Assembly (NCBI RefSeq): GCF_047495875.1
Contig: NC_092467.1
Coordinates: forward strand, 30,721,066-30,785,065
Origin: Pithys albifrons albifrons
Lineage: Eukaryota; Chordata; Aves; Passeriformes; Thamnophilidae
Direction of reading: 5' to 3'
DNA: 64,000 bases
Each line of letters begins with the position of its first letter. The stretch's first letter is position 1. Below are positions 12,551 to 26,700 of the stretch, piece by piece. Under the pieces are notes generated by a model. That model was not told the DNA's origin and did not search any database. It saw only the letters and a list, made by a program, of their open reading frames with translations. The position numbers and the translations under genes are program-made.

Positions 12551-14270
12551 GATTTTTAACCTTCCAACATCAGACATGATGCATGTGACTGTGATCTCAT
12601 TTATAGTACTACAAAATGGAGATTAATTCCATCAAAATCACACACCAAGTCAAGTTTTGGAAGTGTACCTTTAAGAAACATATGGCAGAACACAAATGTA
12701 TTAAAGTCATCAATATTTATGGAGCAGGTAAAATGCATATTAGACAGGCTAGATGCCATCTGTCAAAATAATCTTGATTCCAGCTTGCTATCCAAAATGA
12801 TGAAGACTAATTCTAGGGCCAGCTCCTTAAGTCAGGTTAAAAGACAACATATTCCTGTGCCAACAAAAGTGAGGTTATCACATAAATGAATATGAAAGGA
12901 TATCCTTATGTATTGAGTCACTGTCAATTCCAGACATGTACCAAAAGTGTTGGGCTCTGAACACGTCATGGAGTAGCCCCTGGGCACGACTTTGTCAAAG
13001 TAATTTTGTCCTTCAGACCAGAGTGCTAATTGTTCAGAAGTATTCCGGGCAAATTACGCCAAAAGTAAATTAACTGGTGACTCCATATCCCATTTTCTAA
13101 ATCACCTATTAGAAGAGTGGACCATGTAAGCACATGGGTGGAATAGATTATTTTAGGTAAGGAACAGGCTGAAATTTTCCCCTTTCTAGATGAATTTCAG
13201 GAAGTGTTGGGATTTAAATATTTAACGGTCTAATCCTGCATCAGCTTATGTTAATAAAACTGTCATTAAACCCGGAGGAAGAAATTTCAGACCCTGGAAG
13301 TTAAATTTATTTTAATCCTGTTACACAGGGCTGTTTAATGTTCTCATCAGAAATCCCTAAAATAAGGCAAAAGTGACTTGTTTTTCTGATTTTGGGAGAA
13401 TTTTTTTTCACATGCCCCAACCTCAAGCTCTGATCACATTTGCCAATTTGGCCAGAATTCTGAGTAAGATTAGGGAAAAAAACCCCAACCTAAGTTATAG
13501 TAGGGGTTTCATGTGGTTTACAGTTTTGACCCAAGTAACTTTCACTTTAAGGACTGTTTTGATCTTGGTCAGAACCAAGCAAAGAGTAGGTTGAAGGAAA
13601 GGGACTGGGAATGGTGATGCAGCCCAAGCAGGCTGCTTGTGCAGGAGGAGAGGGAGGCTCTTCCCCTGGTCATTATCAAGGGTAGGTGCCAAAATCCCCC
13701 TTTTCAATGTTCAAAAAGTATTAATCTCAGCATACATTTTGAGTATAAAAGTTCTTGAAATTCTATTGGCTAACAGTGGCAGCTGCTGTTTTCCCCACTC
13801 ATTCTTAAGAAACTCCAAGTGTAGACATTTTCCATATATTTAGAAAGGTTTTTTGAAATGCCAGGAAATGAGTGTCACATTCAGTAACCAACAGGCACTT
13901 CATTAGCAAAGCTGTTATTATGCAACAGACAGCCAAAGTCCCCTGAAATCAAAGGGGAACTTTCCATTTGCACTTGAACCAGACCTTTAAATATGAGCCA
14001 GGTAGTAAAAAATCAGGCCTAATTATTACATTTATTTCTTATGAAATGCTTATGTCCTCTGCTGCACTATTAAATGTAGACTGCCTGATCAAGTGTACTT
14101 TTTCCCTCAAATCGACTCCCTGAGACTATTTTATGTTGTAGTGAATATCAAAAAAATATTTCTTTTGGTGATTGACTTCTTTAAATACTCTTTAAATTTA
14201 AAAGATGAAAGTAACTATTTAGTGTTGGTTTTTTCCTGCTACTGTCTCCATGTTTCATCAGTGATGTGAA
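12551..14270. other. Non-coding stretch, nothing recognised
   Basis: AT-rich unique sequence. No frame exceeds about 75 codons and no repeat family is recognised. Confidence 0.55.
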
Positions 14271-14416
14271 TCACAGAATTCCAAAATGGTTTGGGTTATA
14301 AGAGATCTTAAAGCTCATCCAGTTCCCGCCCCTGCCATAGGTAGGGACAACTTCCACTAGATCAGGTTGCTCCAAGCCCCACCAAACCTGGTCTTGAAGA
14401 TTTCCAGGGATTACGA
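14271..14416 (-). mobile_element. CR1 LINE 3' fragment, antisense orientation
   Basis: It begins at 'tcacagaattccaaaatggt' and continues through 'tccactagatcaggttgctc' to 'gatttccagggatt'. This is the reverse complement of the CR1 3' end. It is short, diverged and 5'-truncated. Confidence 0.9.
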
Positions 14417-17400
14417 ATGGAGAGTTTGGTGGTGGTGACATAAAACAACTTTCAGTTTTCCTCAAAGCCTCTAACACCTTAATGGGATAATAAACTGAGG
14501 TATTAAGTGCAGTGGAGTTTGGTTTGCCACTCTCAAAAGGTGTTTATGGAACAGTAGAAAATGGCATAACTTGATGTTTCAGCTTATATGTAGCAGGGGG
14601 GGAGAAAAGAGTAAGATCACTGAAAATGGAATCACTGATCACTGAATTTTTGTTCCGTACAAGTAGAGATTTGTGGTCTCATTTCAGTTCTTCAAGTTAA
14701 GCCCATCCTGCAAAGTGCCTTCGAGTGTGCTCTTCACTGAGAGTGGATGTTGCTGAGCCCCATTTCTAACCCAGAACTTGTATAAAAAATGCAAGGAAGG
14801 CTAAGTCTAACTTAATCTATTCCATGATTGTGCAAAATTGCTTAACCGCATCAAAGAAGCAAAGGCATCTACCCTGGGACAGACCTTGTCAAAGAGCTTT
14901 CAAATGCAAAATGCAATCTTACAGGTGATTTAGTCATGGGAATACAGCACTGAGTGCATGCTTTGCTTCTGCCTCTCCAGTAAAAACAATGGAACTATTA
15001 TCAGGGAAAGAAATATTAGAACCATTTTCCTTATTAACTTTTCTTATTAGAGGATATTTAGCTGTCTATTTATCTTTTCTCTTTCTTCATTTAATCAAAG
15101 CATTTTTGAAAAGGATTGTTACTGGGAATAAAACATCTTCTAAGGATCAGGAGGCATTTTTCAAGTTTTTTCTTAAGCAAGAGATTTAAATATTGGTTGG
15201 AAAAAGGAGGAGAGGGTTGAATGCTGAATGAAGTTGAGTTCTGAATGAAGTTTTTTTTCACAAACCCCAGTAATTCTTGCACAAAAGTAATATTGCTTCT
15301 GCACCCAGCTCTTACTCCTTACTCATTGAATGTTGTTTACTGGAAAAAAAAAAAGGTGTTTAGTTATTTGGTTTCCACACAAAGTAGTTTGAATGCATGC
15401 TTACAACTCATTCTGTGGTTGAGCTGGTAGAGGGCATTGGAAAAAACCCTCAGGATTTCAGAGTTTTTTGGTGATCTGGTAATTCCTGCTTCAGGCAAAC
15501 ACCACCATGAAAAGAACCTGACTTCAGTGAAACTCTGCCCTGGTTTTTCTTATTTTAGTCTGATATTGCATCCTCAGCATAGGAGAGGAATAGTTGGCAC
15601 AAACCTGAGGAGTTTGGCTGTAGGATACCTGACCTGTGTTGGCCTCTGATTTTTGGGGCCACTCACACTCGTTGTCATGGCAGGATTGGGATGTTGTGGG
15701 TAATGACAATCCGTGGAAGAGGCCTGGCCACAACCCTTCCCCAGGTACAGCTTGGAGAGGGATCACAGAGAGTATTCCCCTCACCTGCCTCTGATCATCC
15801 CCTGGAACAGACTGATGCAGTCACATAACCAGGCTCATTTTGGATAACAGGAATCTTTATGAATCGTTAATTACTGAGTGCCCAGCTTGCTGCCATCCAT
15901 CCCACACCACCTGAATCGCCTGGATCCTCCTCCATAACTTCATTTGGGGGTCAGCTGAAGCTTAGCCAGCCCTCCTAGGCTGGCAGTGATTGAAGGGGAC
16001 AGAGTGCCCAGGGGCAGGGAGTTCTCCTTGCAGCAGAGTGGGAGTTCCTCTGCACCTCCTGCCTTGCTCACAACCACAGAGCATTAAAAACATGAACTGG
16101 GGCTGACAGGGAGAGCCAGGACTGATGGTACCTGCAGAGTCTGCTGCCCACAGTGCAATCCTGTGTGCTGTAGTGGCAGGAAGGAGGCTGGCAGGACAGT
16201 CCAGGTCTATATTCCTGCTGCACTTTATCTTTTGCTCAAAGCACAGAAGAGTCTAGGTATGTCCCCCTTCCCAGGTAAAACTGGACAAAATGCCAGTGTT
16301 TAAAAGAAGATCTTTGTGGGATTCCAGGACTCTTGCTCCAAGAGGAGTGTTGGGAGGGAGTGATGTGCTGGTTTCAAGGTCCTGTAAATGCTGATATGGA
16401 CCACCAAGATGCTATTTGATTGCAAATCTATTCATAAATGCTAAGGAGTGGCAGAGAAAGGCCTTAAAGCTTTTTAAATTGTCAGATATTTGGTCTTCTG
16501 TTACCAACCAGCTCATTCTTTGACTGGATCCAGAACCTGTAAATACACGTAATTTAGTAATTTTAAAATAATAACATCAATAAAAGGCCAAAGTAACCTC
16601 TGGTGATTAGCAAGTGACATGCAGTGTGCAGTTTCTTAGGATTACATGTAGTAGTGCAGTAGCTGTGTTCCAATGTATGGTTATCTGCTCAGGTGTGAAG
16701 GTGTTTGTGTGCAGACAAACTGCATAACTCCAAATGCCAACACTCACTGCAGAGGGAATTTCTTTGTCCAAGTCAGTGTGGTGTCCTGAAAACAGGAACT
16801 TGTACAGAAGTGCCATTGCAGTGTGAGGTGTGAGAGCAGAACACTGCAGTGCTGCAGCACAGGTTCACTTGTGCTTCTGCCAAGAACACCTGGACAGTCT
16901 CACCTGTGTGTTGTGATCAGTTCTTAGCTCAGGTGAACTAACACCATGTGTTCAGCAAAGGTGTGATGGTTGCACAAGCAATGCTTCTGCCTGAATCAGC
17001 CTGGGTGAAACAAGTTGCTTGTGTTCTTCTATGAGTGAAGCTGATATAATGTTGTCCATATTGTAGTTAAAAGCACAGAAATCCCTTCTCAATCTTCATT
17101 AATTGGGGGAAGCAGCCTCTGAGTGCCAAACCCACAAGTCAAATGCCAATAATTTAAAGCACAAAGTAACTGAAGGAACAGGCATGCGAACCTAGATATT
17201 AGAAAAATTGGGTAGGAGGTGTTTTCCACTTCTATTTTAAGCCATATTAAATTATCACTTCATTAAAATCCCTGGAACATCAACTTCAGGGCTAAATTTA
17301 GCTTTCACCAGCATAAATCCAAATCACCTCTCATAAGGCAATCATTTGATATAGATATAACCAAAGGCTAATTTTGTCTGCTTTTGAAAGTACAACCTTG

Positions 17401-20400
17401 TAGCCATAGAGATGGCAGCAGAATAGTGAATTTGGCCTTTTAATAGCAAAGCTATTTCGTTTGTGACTGAGTACGCAAGCTGCCCATCTACCTTAATGTA
17501 GAGAAGGACAAGGAAGAATTAGACTGAGAGGAGCCTGATTCTGAGGAGCAAGTATTAGCAAATACTGTCCTTGGTAACCTCCTTAAATAATCAGACTTGT
17601 AGCCTCTGGAGCACCCTGAAGGACGGAGTCCCACCACTTGCTTCCATAACAGTTTCATTTGCTGCCTGAAGTCTCTGCTTTTCATAACCATCATGGGCCA
17701 AGTGCTGCTGAAACATCCTGCTATGGTTTATTCAACACTCAGATGTTTCCTTCTTCCAGAAAGTACTTACTATGGACATTTGGTCTTGGGCATATTGGAA
17801 ATCCTGCTGGAAAAAAAGTACAAATCCAGATTGTGAGGTGTCTCCACTCTTTGAAGAGCAGACTGTGGTTGCCCCATTACTCACAGAGAGCATAAAAGTA
17901 TTTTATCTTCCTTATGTAACTTTTGGTGATCCTCCAGGTATTTTGATATTTTCTATAGATTTTTGTTCAGAGTCGGGATGTAAAATCTTTAGTTAATGAG
18001 TGTGTTTAACAGCAAGCAAAAATATTTGTGTTTGAATGGTTCTGTAGGACCTTAAGAATTAACTTGCTGCTAAATAGTCCGAGAAACCTATGAGAGAATG
18101 TCAATCTCCTCCAGTTTTTTCTTTTCTCAGGTATTTCTGATGTACTTCTGTTTTCATCCTTTTAGCCTAGGCCTTTTTTCCATAAAGAATTAAAGTTCCA
18201 GCAATAACAATTCTGCTGGAAATACTCTCTGGCTGATTGGTAGTGCCAAAAAGCTACTACTGGAAATCTTGTAGAGAACCTGCTTAAATGATATACCCAC
18301 AAGTTTCTGCATTTATTTTTTCTTATAGATCACACATTTGTTGTGTAACAGCTTTGGCCATTCGGTGCACTGGGTAGTCTGAGGAACAGGAGGAGTATGT
18401 GAGGCAGTGCAGAAGTTCCAGCACTTGCTTCCTAGAGCATATGGCGTGTCTGGTCTCCAGGACACGGATCTGTGTCCATAAGAATTGAGCTACAAAATGT
18501 AGCCAGTCATTCTGCATATGCTGCTGCCCATGAATCCTTGCAGTGGTTAGAGATGGTGTAATTGGCTACAGGAAAGCACAACCAACCCTCTGTCTCACAA
18601 GGAGAAAAAGATCCTTTATGGTTAACAAGCTTTAAATCTCCTATTTCAGGTTGTAGCTGCTCGATTATCTGAGTGCATACACTAAAACCATAGGGAACAC
18701 ACTGAGGAAACAGTGTTGGAAAACATGGGAAGATGTGGGTGTGGTCTTCAAGCTCCAAAGTAATTGTGTTACCCATAGCCTGCCTGGAAGTTACAGGCAA
18801 TAACTGACAAGCAAAAAAAGCTTTTATCAACATTTGTGTGGTGTAGGAACCAAGCAAACCAATTTTGCAATTCGTGACTGCTTAATTATGGATTTGGAGG
18901 CCAAGTCTGTTGCAGTTAGCAAAACAAGTTTAATTATGTCCCCCCGTGAAAGGTTTAAAAGTATTTTAAAAGGTTTTACAGCATTAAAAATGCACTTAAT
19001 ATTTTGTTTATTGCTGGACACAATAAATCACACACATTCTGCTTTGCACATCTCCTCAACCAGCAAAGTTTTGGACTGTTTTGGGGATAGCTGGGGAGAG
19101 GAAAGGATCCTTCCCAAGGTGCCCCAGTGCACTTTGTAGCATCTCTCTGTTCAAAACCACGTGTGCTCTCACAGCTGTATCTTCTGCAGGTAATGGGAGT
19201 GATTTCTTTCACCTCCTGGCTTCAGAATGCTGCTGCTGGATTATTGCACACCCACAACACTACAGCTGCCAGGGGATTTTGGAGGGGGAGAAGGGGAAGC
19301 AGGAGGTGGTGGCTTTGCTTAGGCCACTGCACTGATCAGAAAGGGGGTCAAAAATTGCCATCTTGAAGGGGATTCTCCTTCTAATTTCCCTCCAGAGTCA
19401 GTTGACAGCCAGTTGCTATTTCCCTCCCCTCCTCCTTTGTGTTCCAGGGGGGAAAGGAAGGTGGGAAGGAGCAGGAGGCTGCGAGCAGAGTAATTAAAGG
19501 ATGTCCCTGCAGAGGACACATCTTGTCGTTGTGCTTGGCCTCTGCCTTCAGCAGCATCAGCTGGTGCCGCAGCACAAACTGTGCCTGTGGATCAGCTGAT
19601 GCTCTGGCAGATGTGCAGGCCCCACTAAAATCCAAATCTCTCCCTGCTCAAACTTCCCACAGACAAGTCCTTGAGGATACTCTGTCAGGAAATAGCAGGG
19701 GAAAATACACTGAAGTGATTGTGGTACTACATATTTGTTGGAGATCCTTTCTCCGCTGAGTGAGGAAATACAGTTGTCTATTTTTACATCTTCAGCTTTA
19801 GTCTCTTAATTCTCAAATTTTTTTGGACTATTTCTTACCACTTTGCTGTGCTTCCAAGACCACCTTGTCCAGTGTTCGCATCTTCACTTGCAATCAACTG
19901 AAAACAAACCAAACTTTTGGAAGTTTGATTGTGTCTTTCTCTGTGCTGGTTCCTCTCCACTTAGGAGTGGGTGGCTGAGTTTCAGGTTTGTGCAGTAGAT
20001 TCGTTACAGGTAGAAGTAGACAGCAAACAACACAGCAACTAAAGAATTTACTGTGAGCTGTGATCCAGAGGTAGAAAGATCCTGGTTTAGGAAACAGTTT
20101 TCTTAAGGTGATGTGCTACTTTTTCTTGTATAGCAGTTGTCTGTTCCTTTGGCAAAAGAATAACTTCAGGTTTTGCTGGAGGTTTATCTGTTGTAATGGA
20201 GTAACAGCCATGCTATGAATTAGTATCTCTGTTTCAGGGTTCATTTTAAATATTTTGGAGGTTGGGCTGGAGAAATCCATTTGTTCAGTGTATTAGAGAG
20301 CTGAGCTGCTTCCCAGTGGATCCCTAAAGAAAAGGATAAAAGAAGGAAGTTTAGTTTGGTGAAGTTTTCAGGGAGGATAAGATTAAAACAAAGCTTTTTC

Positions 20401-23210
20401 TCACTGCCACTGTGGCATCTGTTGACCAAATCCCCACTGTAACACAAGGGTGCAAACATGTGTTATTGGAGGGTAATCACTAGTGGTGCTGCCATCCAAT
20501 AAATTCTTGAATCACTTGTGGTGGCTGAAAGGTTGGGAAAAGAAGTGGGGAGGTGAGAACTTTCTTCCTCTCGTTACTGTTTTACAGATTTGCAATACAT
20601 GAGGAGAGAAAGCAATTAAATCAAATTTAGTCCCACAGCTCATGTAAATTATGGGTTCTGTACAGAAATGTGCACCATTGTGAATGCCATATTTAAACTA
20701 TACTCTGACTAAATCATAAGGAACACTCCTCTATGTGATATACAGCACATACCAAGGGTTAAATGTTTAAATAACAGTCTGCAGAAACAGGACTTTTAAG
20801 TTACAGAAAAAATAATAATCTTATCAGTCCTGAACCTAAGAGAAAATTTCTATCAATAACCACCAAGAGACAGTTTCTCTGCTGCAGTTAAAAAAGAAAA
20901 TTAGATGCTGCCAACCTATAAATTCAGGGGCTCTGGATATTTTCTTCTTCATGGAGACAGCTCCCAGCTCTGGACTGCCCAGCCAGAGCAAACACACAGC
21001 CCTCAACCTTCCCAGGTGATCCCCTCTGTCCTGTGTGGCTCCCAGTCCCTGAGCCAGTACAAACAGTGTTGGCCTCCCAGTCACAGTCCAGCTCTGCCTC
21101 AGGCAGCCCCCAGTGGGAATTCTCAGGATACGCATCACTGAGCTGCTGTCGGGATTTTACCCGGATCCAGGGACCGCTCCCACACCACCATTACCTTGTT
21201 CTCATCTTTCACAACTTCTGCTCCAAAAATGCCTAAGAGATATTTGGAGAAAAGGCCTTACTGTCCTCCTTAAAGAGTGAGAATCTCCAAGGCTGCACTC
21301 AATATGAGCTGTAGTTTGCTATAAAATGCTCCACGATTTTTCCAGAGCTGGGTGCACTGGAAATGAGCAGTAATTAGGAGTGGGACAGATGACCCCCTTC
21401 TGAACTTAGTGGTTCCTTTAGATTTTGATGAAAACTTCTTATCTTTAACCTTTATCTCTACTTCTTCTCTTGGAGAGGGGCTGAAGTTTTGAGCTTTTTT
21501 TAAAATTTTTTTTTATGCCTACTCATTCTTTGCTGAAGGGGGAAAAAGTATAAAACTGACTGAGAAAGGAATTTTATTCTGCAGCTTTTAAAGAGGGCAA
21601 GGGCATTGCAAGCAATGGAGATTAAAAAAAGAAAATGAAACTATAAAGAAGTACTTGACAGTGTCTCTTCTGCACTTATTGGAATATGCTGCTCAAGCTA
21701 AAAGAGAGGGCAAGAGGTAATCTGCTCTGCTATTTGCTTTTAATATGATCATGTTTCTGGCTCCCACTGCATCTAATGCTGCTTGTATCATTCAAAAACA
21801 CACCTCATTATCTCCTGGTAAATGCAGAGCTGCTGGAAAACCAATTGTAGTGGGTAGAAAGCCTCTGAGGTTAGGATGTACATGAAATATGTAAGCTCAA
21901 AATATGTTTGCAATCAGTGACAGTACTACCTGCTAATGTATTATTGCACCATTTGTCTTGTTCTTAGTCATAAATATTTTGGTTTTTAAGCTTTTAAGGC
22001 AGCTTAGCATCAGAGACCAAGTTTCATGTAACTAGTTTAGCTCTTACTGCTCTGACGTTTATCTCAGATGCACTAACTTGTGTGTAGTCTGCAAAAATCA
22101 ATAAATAAGGCATGTAAACTTAGTTGGAGAAGAGGGGGGTGTCTTTTAAGCTTTTTTCATAGGGTAAATAGAGGGTTGATTTGAGCAAGGGTGAGGCAGA
22201 AATTAGGTTTCACTCTGAGCCTTGTTTTCAGGGAATGCAAAGCTCAGTCCAGGTTCAATGCAGCATTCTCGGAGCAGTGAACAAAATCAGTCTTTGTTCT
22301 TCAGTGAAACTTATCTGCAGAGGAGCTGCAGTGCTTCCTGTGAACACAGCCCTGCAGATGTGCTGTGCTGAGTGTCCCTCTGCTTTTTCTGCCTTTGGTC
22401 AAGGAGTCAAGAATGGACTTTGTCTGGGGTGGGAATGCTGCTGCCTGGTTTGCCCTCTCTGAGCCGGAGTCCTGCTCGTGAAGGGACAAGAATTCCTGCC
22501 AGTTACTCCCCTGTTTGTTTATTTGTAAAGTGTAATGGGATACCCCACAGCGAAACCAAAGCTCCCTCCTCCAAACCTCGGGAAAAGAGGCAGCAGGTTC
22601 TCGAGCAAGTGCAAACAACCTGAACTGCTGCTGTTAAGGCATAAATATAGGCAAGAAGCAAGCGGAGAAGTAAATGTGGTGGACAATAATTAAATAGTTT
22701 AGCTCTAAGAAGCATATGATTGGAGTTCAGGAGGTAGCTGATCCACTTTAACGAGTCAGAATATAAGAAAGTGAATTGTAGCAAGTTAAGGCACTAAGTG
22801 GTTGGGCTATAAACCAGAATAGAAATTGATTTTTCTAATAGTCTTGCATACTCCAAATATCCTTAAGTGCTTTATGTTTTAAATAGAATAAATGCACAGC
22901 AAAATGAATTGCCTATTATGAACCAAATAGTGCATTTGTTAATAAGTCCTAGAACAAGACAGATTTTACCAGTATCTTTTCTGTGGGGATTTATTTAGCA
23001 TAGCATTTATTTTCTAGTATGAAATTGTCCAGAAACCAAATCCCCATTCACAGCCCCTACGTGTTAGGGGAAATGTAAATAGAATTAATAAGATCCCTGC
23101 TCCAAACGATCTGAGGTGTTAGAAGGCAAAAAGCACAGAGGTTGGTGAACACATCTGGCTTTCTCTGTTTGTCTCTATATATCTTTGTTATATAGTCCCA
23201 ACTAAGTGGG
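14417..23210. other. Non-coding stretch, nothing recognised
   Basis: Nearly 9 kb without a recognisable gene, RNA or named repeat. Short A-tracts occur, for example near 15342-15354. GC rises locally near 15900-16200 and 19400-19600, but the frames there are short and lack recognisable content. Confidence 0.5.
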
Positions 23211-23710
23211 ATGAATCAAGCACTTTTTGACTTGTAGATTGGCGCAGAGGTGGGTGTGGGAATGGCCAGAGGACTGAAGTGGGGCAGGGAAAGGGTGTTA
23301 CAGAATGAAGTGGGAGGAAAAAGAAACCAGAAATGCATTGAGAATGCAAAGAGGCCAGAGTGAGGGAGCAAAGGAGGTCTGAGCAGAAGCCTGGCTATGT
23401 GGAAGGATGGGAATACCTGTGGGATAAGTTTGGGTTGCTGCTGAGTGCAGCTGAGACTGCTGAGCAAGGTGATCTAGACTGGGTAAACTGATGACTGCAG
23501 GTCTGAGAAATAATGAAGTGCAGAAAGAGTAGGACAAGGGGATGTATGGAGGTGAGAGGGTGGGACCTGCAACATGTCCTGTCCTCAGGGAGGATGGAGA
23601 CAGGCCACTGCTGTCGGAGATACCAGAGAGATGTGAGAGGAAAATATGAGAGTCCAGACCCACTGGAGCTGTCAGAACAATGCAATCTGAGCAGACAGTA
23701 AGGGGGACGG
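23211..23710. other. Purine-rich segment with the longest open frame in the window
   Basis: The + strand is rich in G and A for about 500 bases, so the complementary frame at 23298-23897 (-) stays open for 199 codons. The predicted product is Ser/Pro/Leu-rich with no recognisable domain and no methionine-led signal peptide. Base composition explains the openness, so I do not call it a gene. The rest of the window up to the next CR1 looks equally ordinary. Confidence 0.35.
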
Positions 23711-26700
23711 GGTTTAGTTTTCTTCCTTCTACTTGGTTTAGTTTAATATAAAAGCAGTTATAATGATATATGCTCACAGACTGTGCAAGTGTTTTGCATT
23801 GTTTGATACATAATACTTGCCCATTTTCTCTAATTTTACATTGGTCCAGGCAGCTTTCCCAGTAACGGATTCTTGGCTCATTTTTCTGGTGTGACATTTT
23901 CGATAAGTATTGTCTGGGTTAATCCACTCTGGAATAATGGTTTGGATTATTCACTGGAGCCTTGGCCTTCCAGCACAAACACAAACAAGCTGTAGCTAAT
24001 GTTTCCCTTTAGGAAGGTGGTCACTATATTCTCAGGTGAAGCAATTACAAGAAAGAGCCTGATTCTGTGTTTGTTTATTTTAAAGACAAAATGAGGTTCT
24101 CTATGCAAAATACCATCCATTCCTGATTGGGGGCGTGTATGTGCATAAAGGTGCTGCTCTACATTTCTCCAAAGACTGAGTTCTTTTGCCCCTGAGTCTT
24201 TCTGCCTCGTTTGGAATATATTCAAGTATTGTAGGTTTGGAACCCTAACTCAGTATGAGGTTTATCTAAACTGCTGAATGAACCATGAATGTGTGCCTGC
24301 CTGTTTACATATGACAGCAAATATAGAGCTGCTTAGCTGAGCATTAGGCTCATGGTTGTTATATTGCAAGAAGACTGGGAATTCTGAAATGGGAGTATTG
24401 CTGTGTAGACCCTGACCCAGAGGCTCAACAGAAATCTGGTGGGGTAGGCCTTCAATTCTCTATTTTACCTTTTGGGATAACCCATATTCTTAGCTCTGTA
24501 TTCCCTTCTTAGCGAATAGTTTTATAGTCTTGCTGAAATACAAATTATTCTCAATAAACTGAGCCTGTGAGCAATGTTTAGGGGTTGAAATACTTTCTTA
24601 CCCACTACATGGAGCTGTTTGTCTGCATTAGCTCATGCAAAGAGGAGAACTTATTTCTTCTGCCTCTTATTGATCCCAGTAGGTGAAGGAAGAAACACCT
24701 GATTTATTAGTCATTGGTCCCCTTTCCTGAGGACTCAGCATCTGAAATAAATTGAATGGGGCTCATGAATGTACTTAGACCCAGACAATTGTTTGCTTGT
24801 CTTGTCTATACAATGAGAAAAAAAACAGGGAAGCAAATGCAAAGTGTCATTAGTGTCATGCTATAAATAAACAAAATGCTGCACAGATAAGAGACTACCA
24901 CATTTTCCATCCTGGAAACAGCTTACAAGCCATTAGGTGCAGGATAAGATACAGAACCACAGATTCAGAAAGGAAAAGTAAAGACAGATAAGGGCTGAGG
25001 AGAAGGAAAAGGCAATCTGTGACCGTGATGTCGGGATTTTCCATCCTGACATGAAACTATTCCCTCTAGAAACATGAGGAGGCATCAGTATTTTTTGGCA
25101 AGATGCTGTGCATTGTTCCATCTGACTCTGAAAAGCACTGTCAAGGAACAGGGAGCTGACCAGAGCTGATCTGATGGAGTTTCTCCCCCAGTGGTGACTC
25201 TGGGTCCTCTCTTTCTCTCCACAAAGCCTCTGGCAGCTGTGGGGTGTCAGGAGGGCAGATGGGGAAGGACTGTAGCACCCTGAGTTTACCTTATTCCATG
25301 GGCTGATGTATGTCTGTGGAGCCCGTTATTACAAGGCAAGACTTGCTCACTCAGCATCTCAGAAATCAAGGAAGTGTAACACACTATTTCAGTGTTTTTC
25401 CTCTTTTTTTTTTCCTTTCTATTTTGTTGCACACAGCAGTCAACCAACTCCCTCTGTCTGGGCTGTCTGCAGCCCAGGAGATAAGAGAGCAAACACCTCC
25501 CATAGTGACAGGGACCTGTTCCAACCATTTGTTTTGAGTTGAATGGTAGATCTTGGAAAACATGTTTTCCATTCATAAAAAGAAAAAAAAGCTACTCTCA
25601 ATACTTTCTAATGCCATCCTCTGGAGGCTTGAGGGCCATGAGTCTCACACCCTTACTTTGTAGGTCTTGCTTTTATAGACTTTGTTTATCACTCCCAGAG
25701 ATTTATTGTCCCAGTGAAGAAACAATCTGGATATGCCTCAGCAGTGGAAATGTAGCCATCTATTTGGTAAGAACAAGCTTGTGGTTTACCAGAATATTTC
25801 TGCTTCCTTCTGAGGTTTCCAGCTAATGAAGGGGAATTTATCCAGTGCATTTATTGACATTAAAGTAAGAGTTTCAGTCCATAAATAATCCCATTGTTGT
25901 TTTAGTTTGCAGTTTAAAACATTTTGTCAGCAGCATTGTCATCTACTGTGACTCAGCTTGTGTTTGGGCTCACAGTATCTGAGCTGGTAGTGCAGACACA
26001 CATTCCAGCTGTTCCCACCAAGTAGGCTTTAAAGTACGTTTTGAAATCATTTCTGAGCTTTTCAGAACAGAACATCTGATCCTGAGCATGGAGACAAATT
26101 CACAGTTATTCCTCATCTGACATTTATAAATATAAAAGCACAGCCCCAGATGTATTTCTGGGTTGGTGCAAACCCCTGCCAGCACAGAGCTGCAGGAAAC
26201 CCTGTGAGGGACAGGTGATGTGACAGAAAAAGGGCCACTTACTATTTTACCAACTCCCAGGAACATTCCTGACCCTGACCCACCTCCAAAAGAGTCCTAA
26301 TAGACAGACAGTGTCATCCTCATGATGGTGGATCTCTGTGCTAGGAATGGCAGTGTATCAAGGTGCACTCTGCAATCCCTACATCCTTATTTTTCCTAGA
26401 ATGCTGACCAGTTCTTTCATATCTGTCAGACGGAGTTATTCTTTGCAGAAAGAAATCCTTTAGCATGAGGAAGATGTCAGGTCTTCAGAATGGAGACAGT
26501 AAAGAATTCAGTTTGTAACATTGTCTTATTTTTAAATAGAGAAATATCCAGTGGATACAGGAAAAAATACCAAACAATTTCTATGTAACTTTCTCTTTGC
26601 TGCAGTACAGCACATTTTGAATTAAGACTTGATTTTAGTTGATTTTAATAAATTCTAAACTCATAGCAAATTTTCAACTTGATTAGCTGAAACTTTTCTG

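Noticed and set aside
23298..23897. Longest open frame in the window (199 codons, - strand).
   Set aside because: It lies opposite a purine-rich tract that removes stop codons. The product is low-complexity Ser/Pro/Leu with no domain or splice evidence.
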